64,000 nucleotides of DNA from Spirosoma taeanense (GTDB taxonomy: Bacteria > Bacteroidota > Bacteroidia > Cytophagales > Spirosomataceae), in NCBI RefSeq assembly GCF_013127955.1, contig NZ_CP053435.1:2418001-2482000 (forward strand), in the 5' to 3' direction. The translations under genes were made by a program, and so were the position numbers. Below the pieces are notes generated by a model that ran no database searches, had not been told where the DNA came from, and saw only the letters and a list, made by a program, of their open reading frames with translations. Each line of letters opens with the position of its first letter. The first letter of the stretch is position 1. Positions 55,811 to 64,000 of this stretch are shown in pieces.

Positions 55811-57361
55811 TTATCTGGCCGCCCGTTCGTACTTCAGCAGTTTACTGGCCCAGGGAATGAAATACTGAAAATTGGGCGCATCCGTATGGCCACCCGCATG
55901 TTGCCGCCAGGCCAGTTCGCCCTCCATCAGACCGGTCAGGACAGGCGGCATTTTTTCGGACGTATAATTGGCGCTTACGCCTAGGTCTCTGGCTCCGAGT
56001 AGCCTGAACACGGGTCCGGCGGCTACTGTAGCCTTATAGCTCCCGGTCTGATCGAGCCATTTAGCATCACCTTTTTCGGGGATTCCGTAGCTGACGAACG
56101 TAGGACGGGGCGCGCAGAGGGCGAGTAACTCATGCGCATCAACGGGAAGGTCGCAGCCGGTTTTGCGGCCGAAGGTCGATTCTTCGGTGGCGTATTTCAG
56201 GTAATTACCGGCCATCCAGTGATATTGGCCACTGCTGGCAAGGCTTTCCACAGCCTCTCCAAATACCCGGCGGTGTAAGGTGGTCCCGCCCTTGCCCGAT
56301 GAACCGATCAAGGCCAGGGCAAAACGCTGGTCGAAGGCCATCGTAACCAAGGCCGCTTTCCCATAACGCGAAACCCCTTCGATGCCGACTTGTTTCGCAT
56401 TTACCTGCGGTTCGGTCTCCAGATAATCCAGCGCCCGCGAGGCTCCCCAGGCCCAGGCTCTCAAGGCCCCCCAGTCGTCGGGTTTGCGGGGCTGTCCTTT
56501 GTTGACCAGACCAATGATTCCCCGTGTCAGTCCAGCTCCGTTATCCGCCTGAATACTGCTCGTTTCCACGGAGCAATACCCCCAGCCAGCCGCCAGCAGC
56601 TGTTCGGTCGGCGGTGAGTCGCCGGTTGGGGGTGGGGCAAAAAAATTAGGGCCGGGCAGTCGGGTTATGGGCGCATATGCCGGATACCGGTCAAAAATAG
56701 CCTTCATTTCCGGGTTCTGCCGGATCATCATCTCCTTGAACGTCGCGTTTAATTTTTCCATATCGGCGAGCGAAGGCTGTGCCGGAGCAGGCAGGGCCGG
56801 AGGAAAGAAGCTAAACATCATCAGGACCGGAACGGGGCCTTTCACGTTCTGCGGCAAAACCAGCACCATATTAATGTTTACGCTGATAAGCGGGTAGTCG
56901 CTGTTATCGACCCGGCCAATCATCTGCTTGGCCACCACCGGAATGCGGCCGACCACTTCGTTGTCGGTGACTTTAGCAGTCCAGGTCACCTTTGGCACGT
57001 TTTTAGGGACCCGGCCGTACACCTCTCGTTCAAACTCCTCGATCAGTTCGGGTCGGCGGACCTGCCACCATTGCTCGGGCGTTGTTACTTTTTTCCCGGC
57101 CCGGGTGGTGAGCACATCGGGCAGCTGCGGGCAGGGGTCTGCCAGGGCCTCGTCGTAGTTGGCATGGTTGGGGTCTGATTCGTTGGCGCTTGGCCCCGGT
57201 CGTAACTTTCTGATGCCCAGTTGCTGCATCATATTCGCCTGGTCCTGAATGGGCGTAAACGTTTTGAGCAGAGGATATTTGCTGCTATCGATAGCCGCCT
57301 GTTGGGCAATGGCGCCAAAGGGCAGGCTCATTAACAGCACAAAGGCCAGGTGTTGCGGCAT
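55811..57361 (-). CDS. CE15 glucuronoyl (4-O-methyl-glucuronoyl) methylesterase
   Basis: 516-residue exported esterase that cleaves ester links between lignin alcohols and glucuronic acid side chains of xylan. The ATG at 57361 gives MPQHLAFVLLMSLPFGAIAQ, a signal peptide; the frame is open upstream but overlaps the preceding gene. CE15 features: EVYGRVPKNVP, AAGWGYCSVETSSIQADNG, WAWGASRALDYLETE, the nucleophile Ser331 in GVSRYGKAAL, APRPTFVSYG and the catalytic His region HAGGHTDAPNFQYF. It is the last gene of the minus-strand xylan cluster, 25 bases after the SASA gene. Confidence 0.87.
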   Translation of the reverse strand: MPQHLAFVLLMSLPFGAIAQQAAIDSSKYPLLKTFTPIQDQANMMQQLGIRKLRPGPSANESDPNHANYDEALADPCPQLPDVLTTRAGKKVTTPEQWWQVRRPELIEEFEREVYGRVPKNVPKVTWTAKVTDNEVVGRIPVVAKQMIGRVDNSDYPLISVNINMVLVLPQNVKGPVPVLMMFSFFPPALPAPAQPSLADMEKLNATFKEMMIRQNPEMKAIFDRYPAYAPITRLPGPNFFAPPPTGDSPPTEQLLAAGWGYCSVETSSIQADNGAGLTRGIIGLVNKGQPRKPDDWGALRAWAWGASRALDYLETEPQVNAKQVGIEGVSRYGKAALVTMAFDQRFALALIGSSGKGGTTLHRRVFGEAVESLASSGQYHWMAGNYLKYATEESTFGRKTGCDLPVDAHELLALCAPRPTFVSYGIPEKGDAKWLDQTGSYKATVAAGPVFRLLGARDLGVSANYTSEKMPPVLTGLMEGELAWRQHAGGHTDAPNFQYFIPWASKLLKYERAAR

Positions 57362-57386
57362 AGTCGTTAGGGGTTTAGAACTCGGT

Positions 57387-59333
57387 TTATTGATCGGTTC
57401 GGAAAGGGGAGGCCGGCAGGCCTTCTTTATTATATAGATTGGGGTTGACCGGATTATCGGCCCAGGCATACCGGACGTACTGGGGGTCGGGAACTTCATC
57501 GCTCCACACCCGTACGTTGTTTCCTTCGATTATAGCTTTCGCCCACACAAATTTTTTGTCCTTTCCTGCAATGGCAAACTCGCTCAGTTCTTCGCCGTCG
57601 CGGGTGATCAGCCCCCCGCCGGTATTCGTAAAGCTAACCACGATTTTATTTCCTTCTATCGTTGCCGATTGATACAGCGGGCCGGAGTAAACGAGGTTTT
57701 CTCCGTAGGCTGTTTTCATGGCAGCGAGGGCCAGCCGTTCACCCACATCTTTCTTGTTGTCGGGGTGAATGTCGTTCCACTCGCCCAGGTCGATCGCTAC
57801 GACCATGGCCGTGTTAGGAACCGACAGGGCTTTACGCTGCGCTTCTCTCAGCAGGGCCCAGTTGCTTTCTGAGGGCTGGTAGTTGTACTCCATGAAGCCG
57901 GGAAGCTGCACGTAAAGGAAAGGCAGGTTACCCCCTTGCCATTTCTGCCGCCAGTCGTTGATTAAGGCCGTCTGCAGCGTTTCGTACTCCTGCGGCTTAC
58001 CCGCATTGCTTTCGCCCTGATACCAGCAAAAGCCCTTAATGGCGTAGTTTATGGCCGGGGCTACCATGGCGTTGTAGAGCGCCGTTGGCTGATTCTGGGC
58101 ATTGACACCCCCACCGAAGCCGCCCCCTGCAATGGGTCGAAAAACGGACCCCACCTTATACTGCCAGGTCCCTTTCAGGTCGACCGTATCGGCTCCGGCG
58201 AAAACACAGTACGGTTTGTCGGGGACAAAGCCGCCCTTCCCGCCGTTGTTGGTAACCCGCACCACGAATACGTTTTTTCCGGCTTTCAACACATCGGCCG
58301 GCACCGCATACCGACGCTGAGGATACATATAGGTGGTCCTGCCAATTAATTTGCCATTGATATAAAGTTCATCGGCGTCGACGATGCGTCCCAGAAACAC
58401 CCGGGCGACCTTACCCGTCATCGCAGCGGGTAGATCGACTTCTTTCCGGTACCACACCACCCCATTCAAATCCCGGATACCCTGATCTTCCCAATAGCCG
58501 GGAACGTTGATCGGACGCCAGCCTTTCGGTACGTAGGCGGGGTCATACCACTTGGCCGGACCGGCCATACCCAGGTCGGCCGGTGGCGCGGGTGGGCGGT
58601 TGCCCGATGCCCGCCGGGTAAGGCTGTTGATATACGTCGTGTCTTTATTTTTGTCAATGACTGCTTTCAGGTCCCTAAAATTGGTCAAACCTTCTTCGCT
58701 CGTCCAGGCTTCGATCGGCGTACCGCCTACGCTGGCGTTGATAATGCCGATGGGGACTTTATAGGTTGAATAGAGTTTTTTAGCGAAGAAATACGCCACC
58801 GCCGAAAACGGCCGAACGTCCTCGCCAACGGCGGCTTTCCACTGTCCGTTCGGAAAATCGCTTTGGGGAGCCTGCAGGTTCGTCAGGGTCGGCACCCAGA
58901 ACTGCCGTATCTGAGGGTAGTTGGCTTCAGCAATGTCTTTGGCGTAGGTTACATCGTGAATGTTCATCTGGTGGACCATATTGCTTTGCCCACTGCAAAA
59001 CCAGACATCGCCAATTAGGATATCCTTGATCTGAAGCCGGGAATTACCGGCAATCGCCATCGTAAACGGCCCGCCCGGCGGCATAGGCGGCAACTTGACC
59101 TGCCACTGCCCGTTAGCGCCGGTGACCGTTTTTGCCGTCCGATTATTGAACTGCACGGTGATTTTCTCGCCTGCACCCGCCCAGCCCCATATCTTCAGGG
59201 GAGCGTTACGCTGGAGCACCATGCCGTCGCTGACGAGCCTGGGTAAGCGAAGCTGGGCCGGCGAAGTAAGAGGGGTTGCCAGAAACAGACTGAGAAGGCA
59301 CCGTTTAACGGCTGATAGGAGTCTCGATTGCAT
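57387..59333 (-). CDS. Sialate O-acetylesterase-like (SASA) carbohydrate acetylesterase
   Basis: 648-residue exported SGNH-fold esterase. Signal region VKRCLLSLFLATPLTSPAQ. The SASA block I is GDVWFCSGQSNM, with nucleophile Ser117. A galactose-binding-like beta domain is inserted (about 250-400, with GVWYRKEVDLPAAMTGKVARVFLG). After it the esterase resumes with GFCWYQGESNAG and the Asp/His pair in LGEWNDIHPDNK. In this context it most likely removes acetyl groups from xylan or xylo-oligosaccharides rather than from sialic acid. It starts 7 bases after the GH115 stop. Confidence 0.88.
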   Translation of the reverse strand: MQSRLLSAVKRCLLSLFLATPLTSPAQLRLPRLVSDGMVLQRNAPLKIWGWAGAGEKITVQFNNRTAKTVTGANGQWQVKLPPMPPGGPFTMAIAGNSRLQIKDILIGDVWFCSGQSNMVHQMNIHDVTYAKDIAEANYPQIRQFWVPTLTNLQAPQSDFPNGQWKAAVGEDVRPFSAVAYFFAKKLYSTYKVPIGIINASVGGTPIEAWTSEEGLTNFRDLKAVIDKNKDTTYINSLTRRASGNRPPAPPADLGMAGPAKWYDPAYVPKGWRPINVPGYWEDQGIRDLNGVVWYRKEVDLPAAMTGKVARVFLGRIVDADELYINGKLIGRTTYMYPQRRYAVPADVLKAGKNVFVVRVTNNGGKGGFVPDKPYCVFAGADTVDLKGTWQYKVGSVFRPIAGGGFGGGVNAQNQPTALYNAMVAPAINYAIKGFCWYQGESNAGKPQEYETLQTALINDWRQKWQGGNLPFLYVQLPGFMEYNYQPSESNWALLREAQRKALSVPNTAMVVAIDLGEWNDIHPDNKKDVGERLALAAMKTAYGENLVYSGPLYQSATIEGNKIVVSFTNTGGGLITRDGEELSEFAIAGKDKKFVWAKAIIEGNNVRVWSDEVPDPQYVRYAWADNPVNPNLYNKEGLPASPFRTDQ

Positions 59334-59340
59334 GGGCTAT

Positions 59341-61844
59341 TTAATTGAGCGTTCGTTCCCGGGTTTCCGGCGGCCCCAGATAGCTCGGCTCCAGGCCGCC
59401 AACATCCAGAACCAGCTTTTGCAGGACCACGCCGGGGCTTACCATCCAGAATTTCACGGTATGCTTGCCGGGCTTCGTGAGCGTGTGCGTGCTGGTTTTG
59501 ATAATAATGTTCTCGGCAACCCATTTATTCCAGATGCCTCGATCGCTCGTTTTGTCTTCCTTGTTGAGGCTGATGATCTGCGGGCTTTCGTCATCCACCG
59601 AAATAGCGTATTGCAGCCCATTCTCATCCCTGAACAGGTTAAGCGTGGGCGAGAAATAGGCATGGAGGGTAAAACTGCCCGGGCTATCGGTCTGGATGTC
59701 GTACTCCAGGTGCGGGGCATTGCCGCCGGGTTTCTGCTCACCGGCCGTTACGGGGAAGGGCGTGATGGCCGACCCGGTTCGGCCGTGGTCGGGCAGGATT
59801 TTCCATTGAATGCCGTTGGTGTTCAGGGCTTTGGTATAGTGATCCGCAGCCATCGAAATCGCCCGGTTTGCTTTCTGAACGGCATGGGCTTTACGCGCCA
59901 CCGCCGAATCGGGCGGCAGGTACTGAACCGCCGGCATGTTCTGGGCTGGAGGCTGCTGCCAATACGTATAACCGATATGGGTCTGGCTCATCAGGTGGTT
60001 CCACTTGCCCCCATTCAGCTGGTGATACTTCCGGGTGATGATCGAATCACGGGCGTATAGCTCCTTTACTTTATCGGCATACCCATTTGCCTCGCTCCAC
60101 CGGTGCCCATAGGCTTCTTTATTGAGTGCGACGTAGTAATACATGGCATTCAGGTTTGCACAGGCTTTGATGGGGTGCAGCACCAGCTGGAAACAAGCAT
60201 CCTTATACGAAGCTGGCAAGAGGTCGTTGATAGCCTCCGCTTTGGTCAGCAGGTCCGTGTACTCGGCGACCACCCTTTTCCACTCGCCGGTGGCCAGGCT
60301 GTACGTGTTGGAATTGAGCAGTTCCGGCTTCCGGCGGGCATTGTATTTGGCGTACCTGGCCAGCAGAAAAGCAATGTCCATGGCGTGCTGTTTCCCAAAC
60401 TGAGCGGCCGCCCAGTTTTCCGTGTAGGTCTTGAGGTCGTCAGCGCCGATCCGGTCGGGATTCCAGGCGTAGTCCAGAAAAAAAGAAATCGGAAACTCCA
60501 TCGGCTTGATATCGCCCACGTTGACAATCCAGATATCGCGGACGTTATACGCCCAGGCCAGGTGCATCTGCTCCCAGATTCGCGGCAGCGGATTCGTATT
60601 CAGCCATTTGTAGTTACGGGGGCCACCTACGTAATCAAAGTGGTAATAGATGCCATACCCCCTTTGCGGGGTTTTTCATCAAGTCTCGGCAGTTTCCGCA
60701 GATTGCCCCAGTTGTCGTCGGCGAGCAGCAGCGTCACATCATCCGGCACCCGCATGCCTTTGTCATAATAGTCCTGTACTTCCTTGTACAGCGCCCATAA
60801 CTGCGGGGTCTGGTCGGCCGGTTTGCCCGTTACGTCGCGGATGATGTCGCGCTGATCCGTCACAATCTGTTCCAGCAGCGCGGTGGCCGTTTCCCGCGAC
60901 ATCGGCGCATCGCCGTCGCCCCGCATGCCAACACTCACAATTTTTTCGTTGGTGGCCCTCTTGATACCCTCCCGCCAGAACTGCTGTAACTTTTCTTTGT
61001 TGGTCTCGTAATTCCAGGGGCCGCCCCCCGCCCGTCGCCATTCGTCGTGCGCCCGCATCAGCGGTTCATGGTGCGATGTGCCGATGACCACCCCGTATTT
61101 GTCGGCCGCCTGTATATTCAGCGGATCGTCGGCGTAAAAGGCATTGCCCCACATGGCTGGCCAGACGTAGTTGCCTTTCAGCCGAATCACCAGCTCGAAA
61201 AACTTCTCATAGAAACGGTGATTGAAGCCACCGAACTTTTCTTTCGTCCACCCGGACAGCGCTGGGGCTTCGTCGTTAATGAACAGACCCCGGTATTTTA
61301 CTTTCGGCGCATCCGTCAGAACGACATCGGTTTTAAGATAAATCTCAATTCGCCGGGTAACGGGAACGTCGGCCCACCAGTACCAGGGCGAAACGCCTAT
61401 CTGTTTCGACAGCTCGAAGACGCCATAAGCTGCTCCCCGCCGATCACTACCGGCGATAACCAGAGCCTGCGCGATGCCTTTTGCCGGATTGCGGACGGTT
61501 AGCAGCAGCGACGCTTCCCACTTACCCTGAAGGGCAGCCGGGTTTATCTTCTTCTGCGAAACCAGTTCATTCAAAAAACACGATTGCCCCAGCGTACCAA
61601 TGGCAATGATGTTTTTGGGGGCTTGACTGATCTCCGAAATGAGGGCGATCTTCTTCCCCGTTACCCGTTCAATATCCTGCTGCAGGAGCGATGCCGCGGT
61701 TTTTACGAGTTCGGGTTCATGAGTATCTACGTAAATCACTGCCGACGTAACCGCAAACGATGATTTGTCGGCCAGTAGGCTCTGCGCCCAGCCCGTCAGG
61801 GAAATGAAAACGGCTAAGAGACTACCAATTAGTTTAACTTTCAT
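59341..61844 (-). pseudogene. GH115 alpha-1,2-glucuronidase, interrupted by a frameshift
   Basis: GH115 enzymes remove (methyl)glucuronic acid from internal xylose of xylan. The N-terminal part (61844 down to 60627) encodes a signal peptide (MKVKLIGSLLAVFISLTGWAQ) and GH115 segments GAAYGVFELSKQIGVSPWYWW, KYRGLFINDEAPAL, LKGNYVWPAMWGNAF, GTSHHEPLMRAHDEW, MRGDGDAP and LLLADDNWGN. At the homopolymer 60658-60662 (five Gs on the coding strand) the frame is lost. The other frame continues with YGIYYHFDYVGGPRNYKW, WEQMHLAWAYNVRDIWIVNVGD and a C-terminal domain to 59341. One extra G would restore a protein of about 834 residues, the usual length. It is either a real inactivating deletion, a sequencing error or a slippery site. 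Neighbouring genes are 6 and 7 bases away. Confidence 0.9.
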
Positions 61845-61850
61845 TTAGGC

Positions 61851-62939
61851 CTAAAATTTCACCACCTGCTCAAACGCTTTCTTGGGCTTGCCGTTCTGGT
61901 CGAATAATAACGGATAATCTTTACGACCGGGAACGGGGAAATTATCCAGCCAGGAGTAGCGGTCGGTCAGGTTCCAGAACGTAACGCCGGTGATCTTGTC
62001 GCGGTGTTTACGGAAGAGATCGAACACCATTTTGTACTGAGCTGCCTGCCGGTCGTTCATCTCCGGCGTAAACTCACTTTTGTCGGTGTCCTTTTTAGCC
62101 CGACGCTCATGCTCTTTGGGATACACCGACATGTCGACCTCGGTGAACTGAATCTTTAGTCCCAGGCTGGCAAATTTGGTAATGGATTCTTCAAGTTCGG
62201 GTGCCGTAGGTTCGTAGATGGACCAGTGCGCCTGTAAACCCACGCCATTGATGGGGACGTTCTTTGCCTTTAGTTTTTTCAACAACTGGTAGATACGCTC
62301 CCGTTTTGACGCATTTTCCGTGTTGTAGTCATTATAGAACAACTGCGCCGATGGGTCTGCTTCGTGGGCGTACTGAAAGGCTTTCTCGATATAGTCTTCG
62401 CCGATGATTTCGTAAAACTTGGATTTGCGGTAGATATCCGACCCCGCGTCGGGAACGGCCTCATTCACCACATCCCAGGCGTAAACCTTTCCCTTATACC
62501 GGCTTACGACGTCGGTAATATGCCGTTTCAAACGAGCCAGCAACACATCCCGGCTGACGGTTTTGCCCGTTGAATCCGTGAAAAACCAACTGGGTGTCTG
62601 GTTGTGCCAGCAGAGCGTATGGCCCCGTAACCGGATGTTGTTCTGCTGAGCAAAGCTGGCGATGGCGTCGGCATCATTCCAGTAGTACCGATTCTCTTCG
62701 GGATGAATCGGCCCCATCTTCATGGCGTTTTCGGGCGTCATGCTATTAAACTGAGCTTTGATCAACTCGGCATCCGGACCGGGCTGCACCATACGCGGGT
62801 TTACGGCCACGCCAATGGGAAAGTAATTTTTATAAGCATCTTTCAGCGTGGGCTGATCCAGCGGATGAACTGGCTGTAGCGTTGCCCCTAAGGCGATAAA
62901 GCTTCCGATGAGAATGGATAATCCCGTTAATTTTTTCAT
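61851..62939 (-). CDS. GH10 endo-1,4-beta-xylanase
   Basis: 362-residue secreted xylanase cutting the beta-1,4-xylose backbone. Signal MKKLTGLSILIGSFIALGATLQ. The GH10 barrel is complete: FNSMTPENAMKMGPIHPEE, LRGHTLCWHNQTPSWF, the acid/base Glu160 in WDVVNEA, YNDYNTE, GVGLQAHWS and the nucleophile Glu267 in QFTEVDMS. No carbohydrate-binding module is attached. It lies 6 bases before the GH115 gene and 40 bases after the CE1-like gene on the same strand. Confidence 0.96.
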   Translation of the reverse strand: MKKLTGLSILIGSFIALGATLQPVHPLDQPTLKDAYKNYFPIGVAVNPRMVQPGPDAELIKAQFNSMTPENAMKMGPIHPEENRYYWNDADAIASFAQQNNIRLRGHTLCWHNQTPSWFFTDSTGKTVSRDVLLARLKRHITDVVSRYKGKVYAWDVVNEAVPDAGSDIYRKSKFYEIIGEDYIEKAFQYAHEADPSAQLFYNDYNTENASKRERIYQLLKKLKAKNVPINGVGLQAHWSIYEPTAPELEESITKFASLGLKIQFTEVDMSVYPKEHERRAKKDTDKSEFTPEMNDRQAAQYKMVFDLFRKHRDKITGVTFWNLTDRYSWLDNFPVPGRKDYPLLFDQNGKPKKAFEQVVKF

Positions 62940-62979
62940 GAAAAAATTGAATTAATACTAATGAATAGGTGAATCGGTT

Positions 62980-63999
62980 CTATTCCTTAAACAACAACTG
63001 AGCAAAGCCAGACAGGTCGTGCCGCCAGACGGGCCAGGTATGCCCGCCGGGGTACTCGCTGTAGCTGTACCTGACGCCCAGTTCATCGAACTTTTTCATC
63101 ATAATCTGGCAATTCTGAAAAGCGATGTCTTCCTGACCGCCCATGGATATCCACAGGTGCTTCAGGTTGCTATTAATGGTGGCTGCGTTCTCCTTCATGA
63201 ACGCGTACTGCGGGTCGGTGAGTTTGGGGTTATTGGCAAACCAGCCCGAACTGAATACGCCGAGGCTGGAAAACAGATTGGTGTTTCGGATACCGGCATA
63301 GAGCGTCTGCAGTCCGCCCATCGACAGGCCCGCCAGCGCCCGGTTTTTCGCATCTGTTTCGACCCGGAACTGACTTTCGACGAAAGGAATGGCCCCCTGT
63401 TTCAACTCGTTTTCGAAGGCCCGCAGCACGTTTTCGTTAAAGCCAGCCAGACCGCCACTGCTCACGTTGCCATCGAGCATAGCGATGACCATCGGCTTTG
63501 CCTTGTTTTGAGCAATCAGGTTATCCAGAATCAGGTCAGTACGGCCCTGCGTCGCCCAGCTACGCTGATCTTCGCCCCCGCCATGCAGTAGATACAGCAC
63601 GGGATATTTTTCATTCGATTTGTCGTAACCGGGTGGGGTATAGATATACATCTCCCGCCAGGTATTGGTTGCTTTGGACAGGTAGCGTTTGATGCGGATG
63701 CCGCCGTGGGGGACGTCGTTCAGGGCGTAAAAACCGCCATCCCGATCAGGTATTTCAATGCCGCTGGCCATTCGTCCCATCCCGTAGAACGTTTCGCTGG
63801 CGGGATCCGCGACGGGTAAGCCGTCGATCAGCAGGGAGTAGTAATGAAACCCGCGACTGATGGAATCGGTGGTGACGCTCCAGAACCCGGCGGTATCTTT
63901 TACCATATCGTATTTTTTACCCAGGTCAATCTGGACTTTCTGCGCCTGCGGGGCTTTTACGTGAAACATGACGCGGTTGTCGGGCAGAATCTGCGGGTA
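62980..63999 (-). CDS. CE1-type feruloyl/acetyl esterase (5' end outside window)
   Basis: At least 339 residues; the frame stays open through the window end (upstream codons read PQILPDNRV before an internal Met), so the start is missing. The N-terminal part (FHVKAPQAQKVQIDLGKKYDMVKDTAGFWSVTT) is an Ig-like E-set/CBM48-type domain. The C-terminal part is an esterase-D-like hydrolase: REMYIYTPPGYDKSNEKYPVLYLLHGGGED, nucleophile Ser in ALAGLSMGGLQT, and His in YPGGHTWPVWRHDL. This architecture is typical of xylan-active feruloyl esterases next to GH10. It is the most upstream visible gene of the minus-strand xylan cluster. Confidence 0.88.
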   Translation of the reverse strand, partial: YPQILPDNRVMFHVKAPQAQKVQIDLGKKYDMVKDTAGFWSVTTDSISRGFHYYSLLIDGLPVADPASETFYGMGRMASGIEIPDRDGGFYALNDVPHGGIRIKRYLSKATNTWREMYIYTPPGYDKSNEKYPVLYLLHGGGEDQRSWATQGRTDLILDNLIAQNKAKPMVIAMLDGNVSSGGLAGFNENVLRAFENELKQGAIPFVESQFRVETDAKNRALAGLSMGGLQTLYAGIRNTNLFSSLGVFSSGWFANNPKLTDPQYAFMKENAATINSNLKHLWISMGGQEDIAFQNCQIMMKKFDELGVRYSYSEYPGGHTWPVWRHDLSGFAQLLFKE

Positions 64000-64000
64000 C

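Noticed and set aside
59095..60060. 321-codon plus-strand open frame opposite SASA and GH115
   Set aside because: It overlaps two enzymes with clear catalytic motifs on the other strand and shows no family resemblance.

Overview
The window looks like a chromosomal segment of a Bacteroidota bacterium, most likely order Cytophagales and plausibly a Spirosoma relative (inference). The signs are paired SusC/SusD outer-membrane genes, many small lipoproteins, LytS/LytTR-type two-component proteins, moderately high GC and almost no Shine-Dalgarno sequences. No tRNA, rRNA, CRISPR array, transposase or integrase was recognised.

Layout. 1-1768: 3' part of recG. 1896-16834: two tandem paralogous SusC/SusD pairs, a small secreted protein, and a large FG-GAP/ASPIC lipoprotein. 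16841-22585 (mostly minus strand): ABC exporter, Ada-type alkyltransferase, catalase, RadC, ribosomal protein S20. 22690-26422: a secreted Dabb-like protein, a zinc-phospholipase-like protein and a FUSC-family membrane protein. 26741-30010: pentose-phosphate genes (rpiB divergent from zwf, a KdgF-like cupin, pgl). 30031-35647: LytS-type kinase, small secreted protein, fumarase and alpha-glucan phosphorylase.

35733-51963 is the most unusual part. A gene for an Mrr-type modified-DNA restriction endonuclease stops just after its catalytic domain (36500), at the family motif ITTS. The missing C-terminal piece, starting at the same motif, lies in the same orientation about 15.3 kb downstream (51769-51963). 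All genes between are on the plus strand: a LytTR response regulator at the left edge, a large propeller histidine kinase at the right edge, and between them many small exported proteins (SnoaL/DUF4440-like, RidA-like, Dabb-like), an epimerase, an esterase, an acyltransferase-like membrane protein, a GNAT enzyme and a Tat-exported intradiol dioxygenase. The simplest reading is an accessory island inserted in mrr.

52048-64000: a PD40 propeller lipoprotein, another DUF4440 protein and an amidase, then a minus-strand run for glucuronoxylan breakdown: feruloyl-esterase-like CE1 (cut by the window end), GH10 xylanase, GH115 alpha-glucuronidase (broken by a one-base frameshift in a homopolymer), SASA acetylesterase and CE15 glucuronoyl esterase. 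Together these would cut the xylan backbone and remove ferulate, acetate, methyl-glucuronate and its lignin esters.

Regulatory structures worth noting are a near-perfect 35-bp inverted repeat ending 4 bases before the fumC start, two identical 12-bp palindromes before the second susC, an inverted and direct repeat array before the catalase gene, and many strong hairpin terminators.
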